Origin: Aureimonas glaciei
Lineage (GTDB): Bacteria; Pseudomonadota; Alphaproteobacteria; Rhizobiales; Rhizobiaceae
Direction of reading: 5' to 3'
NCBI RefSeq assembly: GCF_014643375.1
Contig: NZ_BMJJ01000001.1
Location: forward strand, 515,782 to 579,781
DNA: 64,000 nt
The stretch's first letter is position 1, and each line of letters opens with the position of its first letter. The notes beneath the pieces were generated by a model that worked only from the letters and a program-made list of their open reading frames with translations, had not been told where the DNA came from and did no database searches. Shown here piece by piece: positions 26,054-34,724 of this stretch. A program made the translations under genes and the position numbers.

Positions 26054-26551
26054 ATGCCAGAAAGCACCGACACAGCGCAGGCCACACCCCGCGCGCGACA
26101 GGATGTCGCCGTGGGCCTGATCTTCCTCGCCATCGCCATCGCCTTCGGCTGGGAAGCCACGAACTACGAGATGGGCCGCGCCATCCGCATGGGCCCCGGC
26201 TTCATCCCCATGGCGCTCGCCGTCATCCTCGGTGTCCTCGGGATTGCCGTCGCCCTCGCCGGGACGGTGCAGCACGCCGAGGCGGAGGCGGGGCCCGTCG
26301 CCTGGCGCGGCATCGTCCTCGTCTGCGTCGCCCTCGTCATCTTCGGCGCCTACGGCAAGAGCCTCGGGCTCGTCCCCGTGGTGTTCGTCTGCTCCCTGAT
26401 CACCGCGCTGGCCTCGACCCGCAACACCCTCTTCGGCTCGGCCGCCATCTCCGCCGCGCTGGCCGTCCTGTGCTGGCTGGTGTTCAAGCTCGGGCTCGGC
26501 ATGTCCCTCCCCACCGTCGGCCCGGCCTTCGGTCCGTTCCAGATCTACTGA
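26054..26551 (+). CDS. TctB-family small membrane subunit of TTT importer
   Basis: A 165-residue inner-membrane protein with four hydrophobic segments (about 18-36, 48-70, 84-104 and 108-150 as two). Early GLIFLAIAIAFGWEATNY and GPGFIPMALAVILGVLG are typical of TctB, the poorly conserved small subunit of tripartite tricarboxylate transporters. GGGAGGGG lies upstream of ATG 26054. It stands 12 bp before TctA, its partner in the membrane complex. Confidence 0.85.
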   Translation: MPESTDTAQATPRARQDVAVGLIFLAIAIAFGWEATNYEMGRAIRMGPGFIPMALAVILGVLGIAVALAGTVQHAEAEAGPVAWRGIVLVCVALVIFGAYGKSLGLVPVVFVCSLITALASTRNTLFGSAAISAALAVLCWLVFKLGLGMSLPTVGPAFGPFQIY

Positions 26552-26563
26552 GGAGCGGACGCC

Positions 26564-28069
26564 ATGGATCTCCTGTCGCACCTCGCGCTCGGCTTCGACA
26601 CGGCCTTCACCGCCACCAACCTGCTTTGGTGCTTCGTCGGCGTACTGCTCGGCACGCTCGTCGGCGTGCTGCCGGGCATCGGCCCAACGGCGACCATCGC
26701 CATGCTGCTGCCGATCACCTTCACCTTCTCCCCGGTGACCGCGCTGATCATGCTCTCGGGCATCTACTACGGCGCCCAGTACGGCGGATCGACCACGGCC
26801 ATCCTGATCAACCTGCCCGGCGAGAGCTCGTCCGCCGTCACCGCCATCGACGGCTACCAGATGGCGCGCAAGGGCCGCGCCGGGACGGCGCTCGCCACCG
26901 CGGCGCTCGGTTCCTTCTTCGCCGGATCGGTGGCGACGCTCGTCCTGGCCATCGCGGCGCCGCCGCTGGCCCGCGTCGCGCTCAACTTCGGTGCAGCAGA
27001 GTACTTCTCGCTGCTGGTTCTCGGCCTCCTCGTCTCGATCTCGCTGGCGCACGGCTCGGTTCTCAAGGCCCTCGCGATGATCGCGCTCGGGCTCATGCTC
27101 GGCACCGTCGGCCAGGACGTCACCTCCGGCACCCCGCGCTTCGCCATGGGCTTCCCCGAGCTCTACGGCGGCATCAACTTCGTCTCCCTGGCGGTCGGCG
27201 TATTCGGCGTCGCCGAGATTTTTAGAAACCTGGAGAACGAGAGGAGCCGGGAGGTTGGCGTCGCGAAGGTCACGGGGCTCTGGCTCTCCCGTGCCGATTT
27301 CAAGCGGATCATCGGGCCGGTCCTGCGGGGCACGGGCATCGGGTCCGTTCTCGGTATCCTGCCGGGCGGCGGGCACGTCCTCGCCTCCTTCGCCTCCTAT
27401 GCGGCCGAGAAGAACATCTCCAAGAACCCGCAGGAGTTCGGCCAGGGCGCAATCGAGGGCGTGGCCGGGCCGGAAAGCGCCAACAACGCCGCCGCCCAGA
27501 CCTCCTTCATCCCGCTCCTGACGCTCGGCATTCCCGCCCATCCGGTGATGGCGCTGATCCTCGGCGCCTTCATCCTCCAAGGCATCACGCCGGGCCCGAA
27601 CGTCATCAACGACCAGCCCGCTTTGTTCTGGGGCATCATCGCCTCGATGTGGATCGGCAACGCGATGCTGGTCGTCCTCAACCTGCCCCTGATCGGGCTG
27701 TGGGTGAAGATGCTGACGATCCCCTATCGCGTGCTCTTCCCCGCGATCGTCATCTTCGCCTCGATCGGCTGTTACTCGATCAACGCCAATCCCTTCGACG
27801 TCTACGCGATCGCGGTGTTCGGCGTGCTCGGCTACGTCCTGATCCGGCTGCGTTGCGAGCCGGCGCCGCTGCTGCTCGGCTTCGTCCTCGGTCCTCTGCT
27901 CGAAGAGAACCTCAGGCGCGCCATGATCATCTCCCGGGGCGACGCGACGGTGTTCTTCACCCGTCCGATCTCGGCAACGCTCCTCGCTTTGGGGCTCGCC
28001 TGCATCGTCTTCGCGGTCCTCCCGTCCATCCGCAACAAGCGCAAGGAAGTGTTCGTCGAGGACGACTAG
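26564..28069 (+). CDS. TctA-family large membrane subunit of TTT importer
   Basis: A 501-residue integral membrane protein with about twelve hydrophobic segments. Two copies of the family's Gly/Pro-rich motif are clear: LVGVLPGIGPTATIAMLLPI near the N-terminus and VLGILPGGGHVLASFASYA in the second half, together with YYGAQYGGSTTAILINLPGE. This is the channel-forming part of a secondary, periplasmic-receptor-dependent carboxylate importer. With TctC and TctB it completes the transporter, in the place where Agrobacterium vitis ttu loci have the MFS carrier TtuB. It is the last gene of the operon; no good terminator is visible after it. Confidence 0.92.
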   Translation: MDLLSHLALGFDTAFTATNLLWCFVGVLLGTLVGVLPGIGPTATIAMLLPITFTFSPVTALIMLSGIYYGAQYGGSTTAILINLPGESSSAVTAIDGYQMARKGRAGTALATAALGSFFAGSVATLVLAIAAPPLARVALNFGAAEYFSLLVLGLLVSISLAHGSVLKALAMIALGLMLGTVGQDVTSGTPRFAMGFPELYGGINFVSLAVGVFGVAEIFRNLENERSREVGVAKVTGLWLSRADFKRIIGPVLRGTGIGSVLGILPGGGHVLASFASYAAEKNISKNPQEFGQGAIEGVAGPESANNAAAQTSFIPLLTLGIPAHPVMALILGAFILQGITPGPNVINDQPALFWGIIASMWIGNAMLVVLNLPLIGLWVKMLTIPYRVLFPAIVIFASIGCYSINANPFDVYAIAVFGVLGYVLIRLRCEPAPLLLGFVLGPLLEENLRRAMIISRGDATVFFTRPISATLLALGLACIVFAVLPSIRNKRKEVFVEDD

Positions 28070-28271
28070 CAGCCGTCGATCATCGAACGCCGCCAAGGTC
28101 GCGGCGCTCGGTAGTCGCGTGTCCGAATGTCTGCTTCCTGTCGGCTTCGCGCAACTTTCATGGTTTAATGCTGCACCGCAAGGTGGCGCCCCCGATCGCC
28201 CGCACCGCGTTTCGCGATGGCGCGGACCGGGGGCGCGCTGGTGTTTCAACGACCGGAAAGGCCGCCAACCC

Positions 28272-29723
28272 ATGGCAGACTACGATCTGATCGTCATCGG
28301 CAGCGGTCCCTCGGGGCGGCGCGCCGCGATCCAGGCGGCCAAGCTCGGCAAGAGCGTGCTGGTGGCCGAAAAGCACCGGCAGGTCGGTGGCGTTTCGGTG
28401 CACACGGGCACGATCCCGTCGAAGACCATGCGCGAGACCGTGCTGAACCTCACCGGCTGGCGCGAGCGCGGCTTCTACGGGCGCTCCTACCGGGTGAAGA
28501 AGGACATTTCCGCCGCCGATCTCCTCACCCGCGGCGCCAAGACGCTGGAATACGAGGTCGACGTGCTGGAGCACCAGTTCAGCCGCAACCATGTCCAGAT
28601 CGTCGCCGGCGAGGCGCGCTTTCTGGGGCCGCATGACATCGAGATCACCCGCGACGACGGCGACGTCGAGCGGCACAAGGCGGCGCGCGTTGTCATCGCT
28701 TGCGGCACGCGGCCGTTCCGCCCGGCCTATATCCCGTTCAATGACAAGTCCGTCTTCGACAGCGACGAGATCCTGGCCATCGAGAGGCTGCCGCGCAGCC
28801 TGACGGTGATCGGCGCCGGCGTCATCGGCGTCGAATACGCCACCATCTTCTCCGCCCTCGACGTCGCGGTGACGCTGGTCGAGCCGCGCGCGAGCTTTCT
28901 CGATTTCGTCGACAAGGAAGTGATCGAGGAATTCGTGCACGAACTGCGCGACCACAACGTCTCGATACGCCTGGGATCGGAGGTCAAGTCGGTGACGCTC
29001 GACGCCGCCGGGCGGCCGGTCTGCGAGATCGCCAGCGGCCGCAGCGTGACCTCGGACGTGCTGCTCTTCGCCGCCGGCCGGGTCGGCGAGACCGAGCGGC
29101 TGAACCTTGGCGCCGTCGGCATCACCTGCGACCACCGCGGCCGCATCCCCGTCGACGCCAAGACGCTGCAGACGGTGGTGCCGCACATCTACGCCGCCGG
29201 CGACGTCATCGGTTTTCCGAGCCTTGCCTCGACCTCGATGGAGCAGGGGCGTCTCGCCGCCTGCCACGCTTTCGGCCTGGAGCCGCCGGCGCCGCCGGAA
29301 TTCTTTCCCTACGGGATCTATTCGGTGCCGGAGATTTCCACAGTCGGGATGACCGAGGAAGAGGTGCTGAAGCGCGGCATCCCCTACGAGTGCGGCGTCG
29401 CGCGTTTTCGCGAGACCTCGCGCGGCCACATCATGGGCCTGAAATCGGGGATGATGAAGATGATCTTCTCCAAGAAGACGCGGCGGCTGCTCGGCGTCCA
29501 CATCGTCGGCGAGGGGGCGACCGAACTCATCCACATCGGCCAGGCCGTGCTCAACCTGAAGGGCACGATCGACTATTTCATGGACAACACGTTCAACTAT
29601 CCGACGCTGGCCGAGGCCTACAAGATCGCCAGCCTCGACGCCTGGAACCGCGCCTTCGCGCCGGTGGCCGCGCCGCCGCCTCTGCCCGCAGAAGCCGAAG
29701 CGGCCTTGCCGGCGGCGCAGTAG
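28272..29723 (+). CDS. sthA: soluble pyridine nucleotide transhydrogenase
   Basis: A 483-residue FAD flavoprotein of the disulfide-reductase superfamily that moves hydride between NADPH and NAD+. IVIGSGPSGRRAAIQAAKLG binds FAD; VIGAGVIGVEYATIFSAL is the second dinucleotide fold; AAGDVIGFPSLASTSMEQGR and the C-terminal dimerisation domain complete it. In place of the CxxxxC redox pair the active site reads GVSVHTGTIPSKTM, with no cysteine, which fits a Si-specific transhydrogenase and excludes lipoamide dehydrogenase. I chose ATG 28272, since upstream in-frame codons back to 28119 do not resemble the family. It looks like core chromosomal sequence, right after the accessory tartrate module. 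Confidence 0.92.
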   Translation: MADYDLIVIGSGPSGRRAAIQAAKLGKSVLVAEKHRQVGGVSVHTGTIPSKTMRETVLNLTGWRERGFYGRSYRVKKDISAADLLTRGAKTLEYEVDVLEHQFSRNHVQIVAGEARFLGPHDIEITRDDGDVERHKAARVVIACGTRPFRPAYIPFNDKSVFDSDEILAIERLPRSLTVIGAGVIGVEYATIFSALDVAVTLVEPRASFLDFVDKEVIEEFVHELRDHNVSIRLGSEVKSVTLDAAGRPVCEIASGRSVTSDVLLFAAGRVGETERLNLGAVGITCDHRGRIPVDAKTLQTVVPHIYAAGDVIGFPSLASTSMEQGRLAACHAFGLEPPAPPEFFPYGIYSVPEISTVGMTEEEVLKRGIPYECGVARFRETSRGHIMGLKSGMMKMIFSKKTRRLLGVHIVGEGATELIHIGQAVLNLKGTIDYFMDNTFNYPTLAEAYKIASLDAWNRAFAPVAAPPPLPAEAEAALPAAQ

Positions 29724-29725
29724 GA

Positions 29726-29746
29726 GCGGGCGGGTCCGCCGCCCGC
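29726..29746. terminator. GC-rich inverted repeat between convergent genes
   Basis: GCGGGCGG and CCGCCCGC form an 8-bp stem with a 5-nt loop in the 33-bp gap between sthA and a small convergent gene. It could end transcription from both sides, but no T-run is present on either strand, so activity is uncertain. Confidence 0.4.
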
Positions 29747-29756
29747 CCCGCCTTCG

Positions 29757-29921
29757 CTACTCGCCCGTCGGGGCCTTGATTTCGGGATAGGTCTTGCGGT
29801 TGCGCAGGGCCTCCTCGATCTCGTCCTGCTGCACCTGCTGCGAGCCCTGGTCCTGCAGCCGGTCTTCGTTGTCGGCCTGGTCCTGCTGGTTGTCGAATTC
29901 GTCGGTGGGAATGCGGCTCAT
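29757..29921 (-). CDS. small hydrophilic Gln/Asp-rich protein
   Basis: A 54-residue, very hydrophilic protein starting MSRIPTDEFDNQQDQADNED, rich in Gln, Asp and Glu, with no hydrophobic segment and probably disordered. AGGAG precedes the start at the right distance, which supports a real gene. I do not recognise a family with a known function. It converges on sthA and is divergent from the periplasmic glucan gene. Confidence 0.55.
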   Translation of the reverse strand: MSRIPTDEFDNQQDQADNEDRLQDQGSQQVQQDEIEEALRNRKTYPEIKAPTGE

Positions 29922-30203
29922 CGGGTTTCTCCTGTTTCTGCTAGGTGAAATAGGGCGCCAGTCGCGCCGAACCATCCCGTGACTTCTGTGCCTGCCGCTC
30001 CATGTGCCTCGCCAGGGACAGGAATGCGCCGGCGTTCAGGGAACGTGCCACGCTGCCGTTCATTGAACGCGGCATGAACGAAGCGCTCCGCGTCCATTCA
30101 CAAAAGCCTGGCTATCTCTGCCGGTTGCTTGGACCGGCGCAGGGCCTGCTGCCGGCCATCGGCCGCGGGGATGCGCTTCGGCACGCCCTGCTGTCTGGGC
30201 GCC

Positions 30204-31817
30204 ATGGAGATGAAGATGTTGAACCGACGCGCGCTGATGATGGTCCTTGGGGCCGCGGCGCTGCCGCTGCGCGCGGCACGGGCGGAGGATGACGGGATCG
30301 AGGGTCCGGGAGGCGAACCGATCGCCTACGGCCCGGCCGAGGGCTTTTCCTGGGAGGCCCTGCTGGCGCTGGCCGCTGCCCGCCGGGCCGAGCCCTACGC
30401 ACCCCGACCCGATCCCGCGCCCGAGGCGCTCGCCGCGATCGGCTACACCCAGCACAATCACATCCGCCAGCCGGTGGCGGGCGGCCTGTTTCCCGGTGCC
30501 GGTCGCGACGGCGTCGTCACCTTCTTCCACCTCGGCGAGCTCTTTCGCCGGCCGGTCCGCATCCATGTCGTCGAGGGCGGCGAGGCCCGCGAGGTGCTCT
30601 ACCGCCGCGGCTATTTCCGCTATCCCGCCGGCAGCCCCGCCGCCGCCGTGCCCGACGATGTTGGCTTTGCCGGCTTTCGCGTGCACGAGCCCGAGCGCCG
30701 TCCGGGACAGCCGGGCGACTGGCTGGCCTTCCTCGGCGCCTCCTATTTCCGCTCCTCCGGCGATTTGCAGCAGTATGGCATTTCCGCCCGGGGCCTGGCG
30801 CTGGAAACCGGCGCCTTCGACGGCGTCGACGAGGAATTTCCTGACTTCACCGATTTCTGGATCGAGGAGATGCGCGGCGGCGTGATGCGGATCCATGCGC
30901 TGATGCAAGGGCCGAGCGTCACCGGCGCCTACCGCTTCGACGTTTCGCATTTCCCGAAGACGGTGATGACCGTCACCTGTCGGCTGTTCCTGCGCCGTGA
31001 CGTGCAGCGTCTGGGCATCGCGCCACTGACCTCGATGTACTGGTATTCGCAGGAGACGCGCTGGGCGCAGGGCGATTTCCGCCCCGAGGTGCACGATTCC
31101 GACGGCCTCCTGATCCACGACCGCCGCGGCGGCGCGATCTGGCGGCCGCTGACCAATCCGAAGGAACTCAGCTTCGCTTCCTTCCTGACCGAGAGCCCCG
31201 AGGGTTTCGGCCTGATGCAGCGCGACCGCGACTATGCGAGCTACGAAGATTCCGTCGCCTTCGAACGCCGGCCCAATCTCTGGGTCGTGCCGCTGTCGGG
31301 CTTCGAGCGCGGATCGGTGCAGCTGATCGAGTTTCCGACGCAGTCGGAATATGCCGACAACATCGCCGCCTTCTACGTGCCCGAGGCGCCGGTCCGCGCC
31401 GGCGACGTGCTCGAGTTCCGCTACCGCCTGCACTGGAGCGGCGCCGAACCGCCGCGGCCGCTCGCTCGCATGGTCGCCCACCGCCTCGGCCGCCCGCACC
31501 GGCATTATCCGCCGGGCGTCAATCCGCAGCCGGACCGGCTGGAGCGCAAGGTCGTTCTCGACTATTCCGGCGTGGCCCTGCCCGGCGTGCGCCTGAAGCC
31601 GGAGGACGTCGCGGTGACGCTCGGCCACGGTACGGTGCATGCCATCCGGGTCGAGCGCTCGGTCGACGACCCGCTGGGTTGGCGCGTGATCTTCGACGTG
31701 TTCACCACGGAGACTGAGGACTGCGAGGCGATCGTCAAGCTTTCCGCCGGCGGCGTCACGCTGGCCGAAACCGTGGTCTTCCGCTTTTCGCCGGAAGACG
31801 GCTTGCTGCCGCTCTGA
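30204..31817 (+). CDS. periplasmic glucan biosynthesis protein, MdoG/OpgG family
   Basis: A 537-residue exported protein of the MdoG/MdoD family, which shapes osmoregulated periplasmic glucans in Escherichia coli. Signal peptide: MLNRRALMMVLGAAALPLRAARA within the first 30 residues. Family motifs follow: YTQHNHIRQPVAGGLFPG-like segment early, YFRSSGDLQQYGISARGLA, MYWYSQETRWAQGDFRPEVHDSDGL and a C-terminal immunoglobulin-like domain. Three in-frame ATGs (30204, 30210, 30216) lie together; GGAG at 30206-30209 best serves 30216, so the true start may be up to four residues later. Rhizobia mostly make cyclic glucans by NdvB, so the product here may differ from E. coli OPG. It stands alone. Confidence 0.87.
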   Translation: MEMKMLNRRALMMVLGAAALPLRAARAEDDGIEGPGGEPIAYGPAEGFSWEALLALAAARRAEPYAPRPDPAPEALAAIGYTQHNHIRQPVAGGLFPGAGRDGVVTFFHLGELFRRPVRIHVVEGGEAREVLYRRGYFRYPAGSPAAAVPDDVGFAGFRVHEPERRPGQPGDWLAFLGASYFRSSGDLQQYGISARGLALETGAFDGVDEEFPDFTDFWIEEMRGGVMRIHALMQGPSVTGAYRFDVSHFPKTVMTVTCRLFLRRDVQRLGIAPLTSMYWYSQETRWAQGDFRPEVHDSDGLLIHDRRGGAIWRPLTNPKELSFASFLTESPEGFGLMQRDRDYASYEDSVAFERRPNLWVVPLSGFERGSVQLIEFPTQSEYADNIAAFYVPEAPVRAGDVLEFRYRLHWSGAEPPRPLARMVAHRLGRPHRHYPPGVNPQPDRLERKVVLDYSGVALPGVRLKPEDVAVTLGHGTVHAIRVERSVDDPLGWRVIFDVFTTETEDCEAIVKLSAGGVTLAETVVFRFSPEDGLLPL

Positions 31818-31986
31818 ATGGCCGGCGGCCGATGCTGGCCGGTGCCGGCCGTCGGCGCCGCGCCTCCCGCCATCGGCCGGGCCGGCGCCCGGTCGGTCTT
31901 CCGCCTCGTGCCTTAGGCGCAGTGACGGCTCGGCATCGGCGCGCGGGCCTGCTATCCCAGAGCGATCGACATTTGGGAGACAGGCC

Positions 31987-32433
31987 GTGCTCAAGACCAT
32001 CCATCCGCTGATCGGCAGCGAACTTCTCGCCATCCTCGCCGAAATGGGCCATGGCGACGACCTCGTCATCGCCGACCGAAATTTTCCGGCCGAATCGGTC
32101 GCGTCCTCGACGGTCAGCGGCCAGTGCGTGCAACTCGCCGGCGTCGACACGACCGAGGCCGCCCGTGCCATCCTGACGCTCCTGCCGCTCGACAGTTTCG
32201 TCGACGCCCCCGTGCGGCGCATGGCCGTGGTCGGCGAGCCGGACGCGGTGCTCGACGTGCACAGCGCCATGCAGGCCGTCGTCGACTCGGCCGAAGGCCA
32301 TGCCGTCACGATCGAGGCGGTCGAGCGCTTCGCCTTCTACGAGGCCGCCCGCGACGCCTATGCCGTGGTGCAGACCAGCGAGGCCCGGCCCTATGGCTGC
32401 TTCATCCTCAAGAAGGGCGTGATTTTCGACTGA
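31987..32433 (+). CDS. RbsD/FucU-family sugar mutarotase
   Basis: A 148-residue cytoplasmic protein of the RbsD/FucU family, which speeds the interconversion of alpha and beta anomers. The family pattern HPLIGSELLAILAEMGHGDDLVIADRNFP is intact with the catalytic His and Asp residues; the C-terminal SEARPYGCFILKKGVI is typical of the FucU branch. The start is GTG at 31987 with GGGAGA 8 bp upstream. No fucose genes are nearby, so the physiological sugar is unknown. Next door, on the opposite strand and 25 bp away, is a TauE/SafE permease. Confidence 0.85.
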   Translation: MLKTIHPLIGSELLAILAEMGHGDDLVIADRNFPAESVASSTVSGQCVQLAGVDTTEAARAILTLLPLDSFVDAPVRRMAVVGEPDAVLDVHSAMQAVVDSAEGHAVTIEAVERFAFYEAARDAYAVVQTSEARPYGCFILKKGVIFD

Positions 32434-32458
32434 GGGACGGAAAGAGCCGGTCCCGAGC

Positions 32459-33283
32459 CTACACCAGCCCCCAGACGAATTGCAGCGCGACCGACAGCAG
32501 GAACAGGCCGAAGCCGAGTTCGAGTTGGCGCCGGGTCAGCCGGTGCGCGAGGCGGGCGCCGAAGGGAGCGGTGAGGAGGGCGGCGGGGGCGCAGGCGAGG
32601 GCCGCCGTCAGGCTGATGTCGCCGAGGCTGAAGGGCGGCAGGCGCGGATCGCCCCAGCCGACCACGGCATACGCGATCAGCCCGGGAATGGCGATGAGGA
32701 CGCCGACGCCCGACGAGGTCGCCACGGCCTGGTGCATCGAGCGGCCATAGGCGCTCATGAAGGTGTTGTTGAGAACGCCGCCGCCGATCCCCATCAGCGA
32801 CGACAGGAGGCCGATGACGAAGCCCGCGATCGAGCGGCCGAGAAGGCCGGGCAGGTCCGTGCCGAAATTCAGCGGCAGTCGGCCGATGATCATCTTCAGC
32901 CCCAGCACGAAGGCGATGCCGGCGAAGATCACCTTCAGCTCGCCCGCCGAGGATGCCGCGGCGATCAGCGCCCCGGCGACGACGCCCGCCGGCACCGCGA
33001 TCACCCATTCGCGCAGGAGCTTGGTATCGACCGCGTCGTGCAGCCGGTGGGCGGCGAGCGAGCGCAGCGAGGTCGGCACGATGATGGCGAGCGAGGTGCC
33101 GATCGACAGGTGCATGGCGATCGAGGGATCGACCTTCAGCCCGATGAAGGTGTGGTAGAGCACCGGCACGAAGATGGCGCCGCCGCCGACCCCGAACAGG
33201 CCGGCGAGGACGCCGGCAAAGCCGCCCGTGGCGACGAGGGTCAGAACGACCGGCGCCCAGAGGCTGAGATCGGGAAAGGACAT
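32459..33283 (-). CDS. TauE/SafE-family membrane permease
   Basis: A 274-residue inner-membrane protein with seven to eight hydrophobic segments and the paired family motifs GVLAGLFGVGGGAIFVPVLY (residues about 24-43) and SSLMGIGGGVLNNTFMSAYG (about 160-180). TauE/SafE proteins export or import small sulfur-containing or organic anions, such as sulfite or sulfoacetate; there are no sulfonate genes nearby to say which. It is convergent with the mutarotase gene and stands alone. Confidence 0.85.
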   Translation of the reverse strand: MSFPDLSLWAPVVLTLVATGGFAGVLAGLFGVGGGAIFVPVLYHTFIGLKVDPSIAMHLSIGTSLAIIVPTSLRSLAAHRLHDAVDTKLLREWVIAVPAGVVAGALIAAASSAGELKVIFAGIAFVLGLKMIIGRLPLNFGTDLPGLLGRSIAGFVIGLLSSLMGIGGGVLNNTFMSAYGRSMHQAVATSSGVGVLIAIPGLIAYAVVGWGDPRLPPFSLGDISLTAALACAPAALLTAPFGARLAHRLTRRQLELGFGLFLLSVALQFVWGLV

Positions 33284-33470
33284 TCCCGCTCATAGGTCAT
33301 GCGCCGATTGCGCGGCAAGCCCGCAAGGCCGGGCTCGGCGCCCGGTGGCAGGATTTCCCCGGCCGATGGCGACCGGCCGGAGCCCAAGCGCGGCACCTCG
33401 CCCGGCCAAGGTCCCGCTTCGAGGACCGTCCGTCAGGATCGTCGCGCTGCCGCTGTTCAGCTGCCGCTGT

Positions 33471-34508
33471 TCAGAAGTGCAGGTGCACCTTGATCGCCCG
33501 CTTGCGGTCGATGGCCAGCGCAAACGCCTCCTCCAGCTTCGAGACCGGCATGTCGGCCGACATCACCGCGCCGACATCGATGCGGTCGTTGACGAGAAGG
33601 TCGACGGCCAGCGTGAATTCGCCGGCGAAGCGGAAAGCGCCGACGAAGTCGATCTCGCGCGCCATCAGGAGGTTCACCGGGATCGGCACCTCGCCCGGCG
33701 GCAGCATGCCGAGCTGGACGAGGCGTCCGCCCGGCCGGATCACCCGGATCAGGCCCGCCAGCGCCTGGACCGAACCGGTCGCCTCGATGCCGATGTCGAA
33801 ATGGCCTTTGTTCGCCTCGAAGGCGGCCAGCCGGTCCGGCTCGCTCGCGACGTTGATGGCGAGGTCGACGCCCGCCGCGCGCGCCAGCGCCAGCGGCTCG
33901 TCAACAAGGTCGGTGATGGTGATGGTCGCCGCCCCCGCACGGCGGGCGGCGATGGCGCAGAGCATGCCGATGGGGCCGGCACCGGTGATCAGGACGTGCT
34001 TGCCGAGCATCTCGCCGGCGCGGCGCACCGCATGCAGCGAGACCGCGAGCGGCTCGGCCAAAGCGATCTTGCGCAAGGAGACCGTGTCCGGGACCTTGTG
34101 GCACTGGTCGGCCCGGCAGACGAAGGTTTCGGAAAACGCGCCCTGGACATGGGGGAAGACCGAGGCCGAGCCGAAGAAGCGCATGTGGCGGCAGAGATGG
34201 CTGCGGCCGCTGCGGCAGTAATCGCAGGACAGGCACGGCCGGCTCGGATCGATGGCGACCCGGTCGCCCGGCGCGACATGGGTGACGCCGGGCGTCACGC
34301 GCTCGACCGTGCCGGAGATCTCGTGGCCGAGCACCATCGGCTCGCGCACGGCGAAATCGCCGACGCGGCCCTTCGTCCAATAGCTCATGTCCGAGCCGCA
34401 GATGCCGCCGGCGCCGAAACGCACCAGCACCTCGCCGGGGCCGGGCTCGCCGGCGGGGCGCTGCTCCAGCCGGAGGTCCTTGGCGCCGTAGATCATCACC
34501 GCCTGCAT
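33471..34508 (-). CDS. idnD: L-idonate 5-dehydrogenase-like zinc alcohol dehydrogenase
   Basis: A 345-residue medium-chain dehydrogenase. Catalytic zinc ligands are Cys37 (GGICGSD) and His62-Glu63 (GHE); structural zinc Cys at 92, 95, 98 and 106; NAD(P)-binding motif GAGPIG. The N-terminal MQAVMIYGAKDLRLEQRP and GSDMSYWTKGRVGDFAVREPMVLGHE segments are in the style of L-idonate 5-dehydrogenase, which oxidises L-idonate to 5-ketogluconate. The adjacent divergent SDR gene and the gluconokinase gene support this, as they are the next two steps of the pathway. The start ATG at 34508 is family-consistent; upstream in-frame sequence is antisense to the SDR gene. Confidence 0.82.
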   Translation of the reverse strand: MQAVMIYGAKDLRLEQRPAGEPGPGEVLVRFGAGGICGSDMSYWTKGRVGDFAVREPMVLGHEISGTVERVTPGVTHVAPGDRVAIDPSRPCLSCDYCRSGRSHLCRHMRFFGSASVFPHVQGAFSETFVCRADQCHKVPDTVSLRKIALAEPLAVSLHAVRRAGEMLGKHVLITGAGPIGMLCAIAARRAGAATITITDLVDEPLALARAAGVDLAINVASEPDRLAAFEANKGHFDIGIEATGSVQALAGLIRVIRPGGRLVQLGMLPPGEVPIPVNLLMAREIDFVGAFRFAGEFTLAVDLLVNDRIDVGAVMSADMPVSKLEEAFALAIDRKRAIKVHLHF

Positions 34509-34724
34509 GTTTCCACCCTGTCTTGTTCTCTGGTCGGGTCCTCGTTCGGGACCCTTGTGCCGGCGACTCATGGCGTGGTCGCGGCCTTGCATCGCCATCG
34601 ATAACTTGAAAGGGATGGTTTGCAAGCGCGACCGGCGGGGCCTGTCCTGACGACGGCAAACGACGGCATCGAATTTCGCATCCGGCCTCGGCGGAGCGCA
34701 ATTCCCGGGGGGAAACGGAAGACC

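Noticed and set aside
28118-28150. A third copy of the dispersed element on the minus strand, before sthA.
   Set aside because: Only a short part (GGAAGCAGACA) is similar and the rest does not align; too weak to list as a repeat.
24149-28273. A minus-strand open frame of over 1370 codons antisense to the tartrate operon.
   Set aside because: It lies opposite five well-supported genes, is rich in Arg, Asp, Gly and His, and has no family resemblance. Long antisense frames are expected in GC-rich coding DNA.
31818-31886. GC-rich inverted repeats after the MdoG-like gene as a terminator.
   Set aside because: The arms match only partly and are far apart, and no T-run follows, so it was not listed.
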